Of a stretch of DNA of 33,766 bases, positions 7,005-13,659 are shown piece after piece (the stretch's first letter is position 1; each line of letters begins with the position of its first letter). This DNA is from a virus. The stretch covers positions 1 through 33,766 of the IMG/VR virus record IMGVR_UViG_3300051397_000031, one strand, 5' to 3'. A program made the position numbers and the translations under genes. The notes under the pieces are model-generated. The model ran no database searches. It worked only from the letters and a program-made list of their open reading frames with translations, and was not told the DNA's origin.

Positions 7005-8258
7005 TTATTCGGCGCTTGCCGCCTGATAGTGAGCCTGGATCCGTGCTGCGCTCAACGCGTGGCTGTAAATCGCGACCTCGTCGACTCTTCCGTCGAGCCA
7101 GCCACCCACCCACGACCGGTGCCCGATTCGCGTAAACGTACCCGCTGGCTGCCCGGCCGTGGTGCCGGTCGTGTCAAGTACACCGTTTACGTAAAGCGAC
7201 GACGTCCCGCCCGACACCACGACCACCACGTGCGTCCACGCGTTGAGGGGTACGGCGATGGTTCCGTGCACGTCCTGCCCTCCGGCGGGCCACCACCAGA
7301 TGTGGCCGTTGTCGTCAATCGCGAAACAGTACCCGTACGCGTTGCCCGTCTCGTTGCTCTCGATCACCGTCACCCCGGTTCCGCTTCCTGAAGCGGATTC
7401 GGAATCGGTCAGGGACCGCAGAAAAACCCACGCTTCAAGGGTGAGGTCGTCGTCTGATCCGAGCGCGACCAAAGCGCTCGTGGACACGTCGAGGTAGCCC
7501 GTTTCGCCGTCGAAAGACTCCGCAAGGTCCCCGTCCGACGTCGCGCCGGGCTGGGCCAGCGTGACACCGCCGACCACCGTGCCCGTGTTTCCCCCGGCGG
7601 TCGAGTCGTGAACGACGGTACCGGAAATTTCGTCCAGGCGGTAGTACGCGAGCGGGCTGTCGGACAGAATCGTTTGCACGTAAAAGCCGTTTGGCGCGCG
7701 GGTGCTCAGGTTCGCGACGACGAACTCCGTGACGAGCCCACCGAAGTACTCCGGAAGAGTGATCACGCTGCTGCCCACAATCGTCAGCCCGACGCCCGCC
7801 GGTTTCGGCACAAGGAGCCCCGCCGCCAGCAGGTCGGCGTAAATCGGGTCCGAGAGACCGGTTACCACCGCCTGAATTGTCATGTTCTGGTTGTCGATGA
7901 TCTGAAGCCCGACCGAGGGGAACACACTGTTCCAAATCCGGTACAGTCCAGGGGTTGTTCCGTCCCAACCGTTCGCTGCGATTTTGGCCTGGATATACGA
8001 GAGGTAGTGCGCGTCGTCCAAGACCGAAGAGCCCCCGGCGAGCGGAATCCCCACGTCTCGATTCGCTCCGACCAGCTGGCCGATCACGTCCAGTTGCGCG
8101 CCCACCGCGCCCGAGAGCGAAAAGGCACCGGGCATTCCGGTAAGCAGAAGCTGCGTGTCCTCCAGAAGCTGGAGCGTGCCGGTCAGCCACGCCAAAAAGT
8201 TCGGCTGCTGGCTGTACTCGGACGTGATCAAGGAAAGGTAGGTACTGAGTGCAGGCAC
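7005..8258 (-). CDS. DUF2612-type baseplate protein with C-terminal LamG lectin domain
   Basis: A 417-residue two-part protein. Residues 1-185 (LITSEYSQQPNFLAWLTGTL, GAVGAQLDVIGQLVGANRDV, DAHYLSYIQAKIAANGWDGT, NQNMTIQAVV) match DUF2612, which replaces gpI beside gpJ in many baseplates. Residues from about 195 (DSPLAYYRLDEISGTVVHDS, DDDLTLEAWVFLR, WTHVVVVVSGGTSSLYVNGV, DGRVDEVAIYSHALS) form a LamG/concanavalin A-like lectin. The baseplate anchor therefore also carries a host-surface binding domain. It starts 13 nt after gpJ. High confidence for both parts. Confidence 0.8.
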   Translation of the reverse strand: MPALSTYLSLITSEYSQQPNFLAWLTGTLQLLEDTQLLLTGMPGAFSLSGAVGAQLDVIGQLVGANRDVGIPLAGGSSVLDDAHYLSYIQAKIAANGWDGTTPGLYRIWNSVFPSVGLQIIDNQNMTIQAVVTGLSDPIYADLLAAGLLVPKPAGVGLTIVGSSVITLPEYFGGLVTEFVVANLSTRAPNGFYVQTILSDSPLAYYRLDEISGTVVHDSTAGGNTGTVVGGVTLAQPGATSDGDLAESFDGETGYLDVSTSALVALGSDDDLTLEAWVFLRSLTDSESASGSGTGVTVIESNETGNAYGYCFAIDDNGHIWWWPAGGQDVHGTIAVPLNAWTHVVVVVSGGTSSLYVNGVLDTTGTTAGQPAGTFTRIGHRSWVGGWLDGRVDEVAIYSHALSAARIQAHYQAASAE

Positions 8259-8271
8259 GGGTTCACCCCCC

Positions 8272-9675
8272 CTACGTGGTGGTGGTCACGGAAACGTACG
8301 ACGCGTTGCCCGCCGCGACCTGGTTGTACGCAATCGGGAGGTTCGACGCCGACTGCTGAAGCGAAACCACGGTGCCGACCGGGTAGTTGGCGTTCGACAC
8401 AAACGAGTCGACACTGATCGTCTGCGCCGAGGCGGACGCCGACGCGGAGGACGTGACCGCCTGCGTGGTCGAACCCGTTCCAAGGATCAGTGTCGCGCCC
8501 GAGTCGACGGGCTGCGCGAGCCCCGACACGGACAGGCTCGGATACGTCGTTCCCGCGACCAGCGCGGACGAGAGCGTTGCGCCGAGATGCACCGCCGCCG
8601 TAACGGACACGACCGCGAACGCTGGGCTGACGGGCGTCGGGTTCGCGCTGAGCGCCGCGCCCCAGAGGGCGGAGATGTACACGGGAGAGCCCACGACCGC
8701 AGCGTTCAAAAGGGAAGCGACCGCCTGCTGGATGGCCGTCGTCGTGTCCACCGTGTACCCGCTCAGGGGCTGGAGCGTGACCGTGACGTCGAGATAGACG
8801 TACTGCGCGAAGTCAAAGCCGATCTGCGTGGTGACACCGTACGGGTCCACGACCGGCACGACCGTGGTTCCGTTTGCGAGCACGCCGGGCACCTTCTGGG
8901 CCCAGATCGCCTGGGCCACCGCTTGCTGCGCAGGCGTCCCATCCACAACGACGGTAACCGAATTCGGGGGGAGCCCCAGCGCGTTCGCCGTCGACGCGTC
9001 GTTTTCGTAGACCACGAATCGAGTCACTCCGGGCACCGCCGCCACGGCGGACTCCAGCCCCACCAGCAGCCCTTGACTCGGCTGCGCGGTGCTGAGCGCC
9101 TGACGGGCTCGAAGCGCCGCGTCCGTCTCCGCGTTTTGCCCGACCGTTGCGCTGACGGTGTTCGTAACGGCCGCCCAGCCGAGCGTGGGCGTGACAATCG
9201 TAGTGATCGTCCCGGGTGGTGCGGAGATCGGCCCGGGCACCTGACATGTCGCCGTCACGGTCGCCGTGCCTGACGCGCCCAGAAGGGTAGGGCTCGGCAG
9301 CGACCAGTTGTTCCCGTTTACGTCCGCAACCACCGCGCCGACGAGCGTCAAATTCGCGCTGCCCGTCACGACGACCGGACAAGTGGACGGAATCGGGGGA
9401 AGGCGCGTCAGACCGTTTGCGCCCACGATCACGTCCAGCCCGGTGCCGGTCGCCGTGGCGGGGCCTCTTGAGTTAAACACCGCCTGCGCCAGCAGGTTCG
9501 TGTCGTTGATAATGGCCGACACCGCGCTGATCCATTGGTAATCCTGGCTGTCCGGCGATAGATAGATGTCGGCCCCGTAAATGGCCTGCGCGTTTGCCAC
9601 CAGCTGCCCCACGAGGTCCGTGTAGGTTGGAATCGTTAGACCGGACGACGTAATACTAGGCGGGGAGTACACCAC
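8272..9675 (-). CDS. baseplate J-like protein with inserted beta domain
   Basis: A 467-residue protein of the Mu gp47/P2 gpJ family: early QLVANAQAIYGADIYLSPDS, QDYQWISAVSAIINDTNLLA, ATATGTGLDVIVGANGLTR; middle GQNAETDAALRARQALST, LVGLESAVAAVPGVTRFVVY; later LDVTVTLQPLSGYTVDTTTA and GSPVYISALWGAALSANPTP. It forms the baseplate wedge with gp25 and the gpI-like protein. Residues 364-445 are an extra beta-rich domain shared with two other virion proteins. GTG at 9675 follows AGGAGGTGACC and overlaps gp25 by 20 nt. Confidence 0.85.
   Translation of the reverse strand: MVYSPPSITSSGLTIPTYTDLVGQLVANAQAIYGADIYLSPDSQDYQWISAVSAIINDTNLLAQAVFNSRGPATATGTGLDVIVGANGLTRLPPIPSTCPVVVTGSANLTLVGAVVADVNGNNWSLPSPTLLGASGTATVTATCQVPGPISAPPGTITTIVTPTLGWAAVTNTVSATVGQNAETDAALRARQALSTAQPSQGLLVGLESAVAAVPGVTRFVVYENDASTANALGLPPNSVTVVVDGTPAQQAVAQAIWAQKVPGVLANGTTVVPVVDPYGVTTQIGFDFAQYVYLDVTVTLQPLSGYTVDTTTAIQQAVASLLNAAVVGSPVYISALWGAALSANPTPVSPAFAVVSVTAAVHLGATLSSALVAGTTYPSLSVSGLAQPVDSGATLILGTGSTTQAVTSSASASASAQTISVDSFVSNANYPVGTVVSLQQSASNLPIAYNQVAAGNASYVSVTTTT
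8341..8586 (-). repeat. shared beta domain, copy in baseplate J-like protein
   Basis: Residues 364-445 of the gpJ-like protein: SSALVAGTTYPSLSVSGLAQ, GATLILGTGSTTQAVTSSAS, QTISVDSFVSNANYPVGTVV. It aligns with the domains at 6639-6872 and 21331-21561. It interrupts the usual C-terminal region of the J family. Confidence 0.7.
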
Positions 9676-10045
9676 CGAAGGTCACCTCCTGGAGCCCAAC
9701 GTTCCCGTACTCGGTCGTCAGCTGGCAGCTGGTGACCGTGTACGTACGCGTCGAGGGCGAGAAAACGGAAAGAAACGAGGCGATCCCCGTCACGCCCGGC
9801 ACGTCCAAGATCGCCGCTTGCACGATCAGGTCGACCGCGCGCTGGTTTTCCGGTGTCCCCGGAAGCCCGACGAGGGACTGGAAAAGCGGAAGCCCCAGAG
9901 ACGTGTCTTCCCACCACTCCCCCTGAAGGAGCCGAAGGCTCGTGTACACGGCCTGCGCGACCGCCGACGTCCCGGTGTAAAACCCGCTTCCCTGGGGACT
10001 CCCGAACGTGTAGTCGCCCGTCGGACTGAGCTTTCGGTAGATCAC
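9656..10045 (-). CDS. gp25-like baseplate wedge protein
   Basis: A 129-residue protein of the W/gp25 family, one of the most conserved parts of contractile injection baseplates. Seen: AVAQAVYTSLRLLQGEWWED, TSLGLPLFQSLVGLPG, ENQRAVDLIVQAAILDVPGV (the EPR-like core region), and a beta C-terminus. It seeds sheath assembly and forms the wedge with gpJ and gpI homologues. Starts ATG at 10045, 27 nt after the spike gene, and overlaps gpJ. Confidence 0.8.
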   Translation of the reverse strand: MIYRKLSPTGDYTFGSPQGSGFYTGTSAVAQAVYTSLRLLQGEWWEDTSLGLPLFQSLVGLPGTPENQRAVDLIVQAAILDVPGVTGIASFLSVFSPSTRTYTVTSCQLTTEYGNVGLQEVTFGGVLPA

Positions 10046-10072
10046 GGCCTCGCCTCCCCTCCGTTTGCTTTT

Positions 10073-10636
10073 TTATCCCAGGACGTTCCCGTTCGCCGTG
10101 ATCGTCCCGGGCGGTGCTGTTAGACTTATTCCGTCGGCGGACACGGACACGCACACCGTCCCGTCGTCGCTTCGCAGCTGCGCGGCGGAGGTATCGTAGT
10201 TTGGCAGCACGCGCGGCTGGCTCCACGGCCCAAGGATCGCGAAGCCGTCGCTTAGATCGTGCCGCCGCTTGTCCGGCTGCGTGTTGTGAACCCCGCCATT
10301 CTCGTACCAGCCGTCTACGCACGCGTCCGCGAACACGACCAAACACTCGTCCCCCGGCTGCACCGGCAGCGTGAGCGAGAACCCCCCCGCGCGCGGCACG
10401 ACAATCGGCACGTCGAGCAGAAGGGGAATATCGGCCCAGCGGAAGTTGAGGTTCGGCCCCACGATGCGCTCCTGAACCGCCAGCTGAACGGTCACCGTCT
10501 GGGTCTGCGCGTCGAACGACTGGACGACGCCCGGCAGGCAAACGCGCAGGTTGGTGGATACAACGTCCTGGATCACCCGGTACGTCTCGTCGAGTGCGCT
10601 CGGGAGAATCTCGTAGATCGTGAGTCCCTGTGCCAC
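10073..10636 (-). CDS. baseplate spike protein (gp138-N / gpV-like)
   Basis: A 187-residue protein. The N-terminal OB-fold part (NLRVCLPGVVQSFDAQTQTV, TVQLAVQERIV, ADIPLLLDVPIVVPRAGGFS, LTLPVQPGDECLVVFAD) matches gp138/gpV-type central spikes. The C-terminus (SDDGTVCVSVSADGISLTAP, PGTITANGNVLG) is a short beta-helix tip. It should trimerise under the hub and puncture the envelope. I chose GTG at 10636 because the hub stops at 10639. The ribosome binding site is weak, which fits coupling to the hub. Confidence 0.75.
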   Translation of the reverse strand: MAQGLTIYEILPSALDETYRVIQDVVSTNLRVCLPGVVQSFDAQTQTVTVQLAVQERIVGPNLNFRWADIPLLLDVPIVVPRAGGFSLTLPVQPGDECLVVFADACVDGWYENGGVHNTQPDKRRHDLSDGFAILGPWSQPRVLPNYDTSAAQLRSDDGTVCVSVSADGISLTAPPGTITANGNVLG

Positions 10637-10638
10637 GT

Positions 10639-12117
10639 TTACGCCCCCCAAACGTTTCCAGTTGCAGCGTCGACCATCCCTGGAATTCCGCCCGCCTGGC
10701 TGACCGTTGTGCAGGTCGTGTACCACTGCGTTCCACGGGTGTCACCGGTGTGTTCGACTCCCACGACGCGGTAAATTCCGTCGGCGTCTAGCGGCCGCTG
10801 CACCTGTCCGATCTGGAACGTCTGCGCTTGAATAAGAGCATTCTGGATGTGCACCAGCGTGTTGATCTGGATGGCAGGATTTAGAAGGCACTTGAAGGTC
10901 ACGCCGAGTCCGCTTTGAGCGGGCTGGCCGATCAGTCCGGAGCCGGGGGAGAGGTTGAGGATTTCCCCTTGCGGAGGATCGGACGCGGCGAGAAGATTGA
11001 CTTTTCCGTCGGCCGTGTGAAACGCGAGGTTGTTTCCCTGCGCGATCTGGCGCAGGTAGTCTCGCGTGAGCCCAAACACCGTCTTGCCCCTCGGCAGCTG
11101 CGACGTGCTCAACTGCGGGGAGATTTCCCCGAGCGGCGTGGGCACGCTCGCGCGGCTCGCGAGGTTCGTCACCAGGCTGCGAGCCGACTGCCCCTTCGAG
11201 ATCGAAAAGGCAACAAATCCCTGATTGATCATGCTATCGGAGGCCAGACAATTCAGCGTGAGCCGAAACGTCACGTTGTCCGACATGTCGCGGACCGGCT
11301 CGACCAGTTCCCCTCGAAAAATCACGCCGTACTGCGTGCCCTCGTACCCCGCTTCCACGACCACCTGCGCCCCGTAGTTCAGAATAAAATTCTCCGTCGC
11401 CGGGTTTAGGTTATAGATGACAACCGACGAAAAGGGCGGCGTTTGATTCACCACGGTCTGGACGTCGAAGGTACAGTGGAGGTCGGAGACGTCGAGGGCC
11501 ACCCCGGAAACGTCGCTCACCAGAATTCGGTAGCGGCGTCCGTACAGGACGTTCCCCGTCCGCTGGCTCCCCGCGACGACCGAGTAGTTCGTCGCCGGGA
11601 AGTCGACCTGGTTCGCAATTCCAGGAGGCGTACCGTTGTCGAGCGCGTACGACGTGGAGGGGTTGTACGTCAAACCCGTCGGTGCCGCGTAGCTCTGGCC
11701 GGTCACGGCACTGTAGGCCGCGTAGAGCGCGACGCCGTCTTGGTAGTGCCCGGCGTCCCACGGGCTCTGAATGATCGCGTTTAGCTCCGCCGACGCGCTC
11801 CCGGTTTGGACCGCCGCGCGAATCCCCGCGTAATTCGGGTCGGTGTTGATCAGCGTGGCGTACGCCTGCGCCCCCGCCGCCGGGGTCGGGAAGGCGAGAA
11901 AGCCGCCGGACGTCGTTCCGTTAGACAGTGCGTCGACCGCGGGATTTCCCGCCGTAAGTCCGGCGGGGTTATACCCGGGCCACGCGTAGGCGTTCCCCAG
12001 GCCTTCTTCCGCCTGCCACTGCGCCAGAACCACATCCACCTGAAGCCCCGTGGAATTTGCAGCCATTTGTGCAAGCTGCAGCACATACGGATCGATTGCA
12101 ACAGCCGTTTGAATCAC
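10639..12117 (-). CDS. baseplate hub protein with N-terminal lysozyme-like domain
   Basis: A 492-residue fusion. Residues 1-145 resemble a glucosaminidase/lytic transglycosylase-like fold: VLQLAQMAANSTGLQVDVVL followed by QWQAEEG (candidate catalytic Glu), YNPAGLTAG, GGFLAFPTPAAGAQAYA. Residues from about 185 are a gp27/gpD-like hub (YRILVSDVSGVALDVSDLHC, SSVVIYNLNPATENFILNYG, VVVEAGYEGTQYGVIFRGEL, QIAQGNNLAFHTADGKVNLL). The enzyme domain would cut the wall during DNA entry. GTG at 12117 overlaps the plug stop by 4 nt. Confidence 0.75.
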   Translation of the reverse strand: MIQTAVAIDPYVLQLAQMAANSTGLQVDVVLAQWQAEEGLGNAYAWPGYNPAGLTAGNPAVDALSNGTTSGGFLAFPTPAAGAQAYATLINTDPNYAGIRAAVQTGSASAELNAIIQSPWDAGHYQDGVALYAAYSAVTGQSYAAPTGLTYNPSTSYALDNGTPPGIANQVDFPATNYSVVAGSQRTGNVLYGRRYRILVSDVSGVALDVSDLHCTFDVQTVVNQTPPFSSVVIYNLNPATENFILNYGAQVVVEAGYEGTQYGVIFRGELVEPVRDMSDNVTFRLTLNCLASDSMINQGFVAFSISKGQSARSLVTNLASRASVPTPLGEISPQLSTSQLPRGKTVFGLTRDYLRQIAQGNNLAFHTADGKVNLLAASDPPQGEILNLSPGSGLIGQPAQSGLGVTFKCLLNPAIQINTLVHIQNALIQAQTFQIGQVQRPLDADGIYRVVGVEHTGDTRGTQWYTTCTTVSQAGGIPGMVDAATGNVWGA

Positions 12118-12494
12118 CCCCCCGCGTAGCCGACGTTGTCGGTCCACACGATCTGGTAGGTCGAGGTTGACGAGGGGGAAACCTGCGATCCGAGCGTCGC
12201 AAAGGTCGGGTTGTCGGCCAGTCCTCCTCCGTTTGGCACGACGTAGGCGCTACCGATTTGCAGGTACGCGTACGGCGCTAGAAGGTTGGCCGCCGGGTAC
12301 TGGCCCGTGAGGATCGGAACCCCGTCTAGGAGCAGCGTGCCCGTTCCGCTCTGGGTGACTCCCATCCACCAGTAGCCTCCCTGTTCGTTCCAGGTGAACT
12401 GAAACGACAGCGTAAGGTTTCCCGCGTCGACCGGCAGCGTGGCCGTGAACGACTGGTTTGCTCCGGCGGTCAGCGGCAGCAAGACGGCTGGCAT
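12114..12494 (-). CDS. baseplate plug protein (Pam3 gp18-like, DUF6983)
   Basis: A 126-residue beta protein. QSFTATLPVDAGNLTLSFQF, NEQGGYWWMGVTQSGTGTLL, LDGVPILTGQ, LLAPYAYLQIG and a C-terminal STYQIVWT match the phage baseplate plug family first described structurally in cyanophage Pam3. It should close the hub around the spike before contraction. ATG at 12494 follows CGAGGAGGTG, which lies immediately after the moron terminator, so expression from an upstream promoter requires read-through. Confidence 0.75.
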   Translation of the reverse strand: MPAVLLPLTAGANQSFTATLPVDAGNLTLSFQFTWNEQGGYWWMGVTQSGTGTLLLDGVPILTGQYPAANLLAPYAYLQIGSAYVVPNGGGLADNPTFATLGSQVSPSSTSTYQIVWTDNVGYAGG

Positions 12495-12510
12495 CGTCGC
12501 ACCTCCTCGA

Positions 12511-12541
12511 CAAAAGAAAAAAGCCACCCGCAGGTGACTTA
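12511..12541 (-). terminator. terminator of the membrane-protein moron
   Basis: Minus-strand RNA: AAGUCACC, loop UGCG, GGUGGCUU (8 bp with one G-U pair), then UUUUCUUUUG. The stem begins within the TAA stop codon of the moron gene. It is inside the tail/baseplate operon. Confidence 0.85.
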
Positions 12542-13021
12542 TTTGGATAGAAGCGACAAGATTCTCGAGTGTTCGGAGGAGGTGGTTCGAAAGTACGCCA
12601 CCGTCTGCACTCCGCGCACGGTCCCTGTCAGCGCCGTGAGCGACGCGTTCTTGCTTCGCCCGCCCACCAGTGCGCCCACCACCGCGCCGGGCGTTCCGAA
12701 AACGGCGTCTCCGATCACACCCCCCGCAACCGCTCCGAGTGGGCTGCGGCGGCTCTGTTGCACCCAGTCGCAGCTTGTCACGGCGAGTGCGACCGTGTTG
12801 ACCAGCAGCGTGCCCCCCGGTGCCGGATACACGCGCACAACGCCGGGCCCCACACCAGGCAACCCGGCGACGTAGGAAACCGGAATACTGCGCCGTTTCT
12901 GCTCGGGGGTCACCTGCGGTTTCTTCAACCATGAGGAAATTCGGTCGACCTCTCTGCTCACCAGGACGAGAAACCAGATTGCAAAAGACGAACCGAGAAC
13001 CAATACCCAAAAAATCTCCAC
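12539..13021 (-). CDS. membrane protein moron with glycine-zipper segment
   Basis: A 160-residue protein with no family I can name with confidence. Residues 3-21 (IFWVLVLGSSFAIWFLVLV) are a membrane segment or uncleaved signal anchor, then a basic stretch (LKKPQVTPEQKRR). A central beta region is followed by a glycine-zipper-like segment at 94-121 (PLGAVAGGVIGDAVFGTPGA), which in other families pairs helices in membranes. GTG at 13021 follows AAGGAG. It has its own promoter and terminator, splitting the Dit-like and plug genes. This is the classic layout of a moron, often expressed from a prophage for exclusion or host fitness. Function is unknown. Confidence 0.7.
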   Translation of the reverse strand: MEIFWVLVLGSSFAIWFLVLVSREVDRISSWLKKPQVTPEQKRRSIPVSYVAGLPGVGPGVVRVYPAPGGTLLVNTVALAVTSCDWVQQSRRSPLGAVAGGVIGDAVFGTPGAVVGALVGGRSKNASLTALTGTVRGVQTVAYFRTTSSEHSRILSLLSK

Positions 13022-13043
13022 TGTCTCACACTCCTTTTTGGAC

Positions 13044-13072
13044 AGTGTACCACTCTTTCGACGGTTTGAAAA
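13044..13072 (-). promoter_or_regulatory. promoter of the membrane-protein moron
   Basis: Minus strand: TTTTCA (13072-13067), 17 nt, TACACT (13049-13044) with TGG before the -10. The core GTGGTACACTGT is shared with the XRE and endolysin promoters. It fits entirely in the 56-nt gap between the Dit-like and moron genes. Confidence 0.7.
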
Positions 13073-13077
13073 TAGTT

Positions 13078-13659
13078 TTACCCGCCTACTCCGTTTAAAA
13101 GTTCGGAAAGCAACGACTGCTGCGGGGCCGTGACGGCTTTTGGCTGTTGCGTGCCTCGATGGGCGTTGTCCGTGACCGCCGGGTTCGCGCTGATTTGGAC
13201 GACTCCGACGGTCGCCACCAACACCTCTTGCAGGTCGACCGTGACGCGCAGACTGTGCGCCGTCGTATAGTCCTCCTGTGCCGTGAGCGTGGCTACGAGC
13301 ATATTCGGGTAGAGACCGAGCCGGGTGTATACCTGCACCGGGATACGCAGTTCCTGCAGCTGCTGGAGGACCTGCCAGGCGGTCACTGAGCGCGACGATC
13401 CACCGGCGAACTGTCCGGGGATAAAACTCCGGGCGGTGTCCGACACCCCGAGGTTCATGGACAACGTCCGTGGCTGCATGAACGCGTTGTCCGTCACGGA
13501 AGAACCCAGCTGAATGGGCGACGTGGTGATATCAAGCGTCGACGTGTGCGTGTTTTCGAGGTCCGCGTCGAAAAACCAACCCCCAATATTGGCCCGCGCG
13601 TACACCCAGCTTCGCACGTTCGGCGCGGTCAGGTCGACAATCGGGTTGTTGATGCTCAC
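13078..13659 (-). CDS. Dit-like tail/baseplate protein
   Basis: A 193-residue protein encoded directly after the tape measure, where myophages with DUF3383 sheaths usually have a Dit-like or gp53-like LysM baseplate protein. It has beta-rich segments (LENTHTSTLDITTSPIQLGS, ARSFIPGQFAGGSSRSVTAW, PVQVYTRLGLYPNMLVATLT, LRVTVDLQEVLVATVGVV) like the distal tail protein beta barrel, and a disordered C-terminal tail. It should link tail tube and hub. GTG at 13659 overlaps the tape-measure stop (GTGA). The role is from position and fold-like features. Confidence 0.6.
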   Translation of the reverse strand: MSINNPIVDLTAPNVRSWVYARANIGGWFFDADLENTHTSTLDITTSPIQLGSSVTDNAFMQPRTLSMNLGVSDTARSFIPGQFAGGSSRSVTAWQVLQQLQELRIPVQVYTRLGLYPNMLVATLTAQEDYTTAHSLRVTVDLQEVLVATVGVVQISANPAVTDNAHRGTQQPKAVTAPQQSLLSELLNGVGG

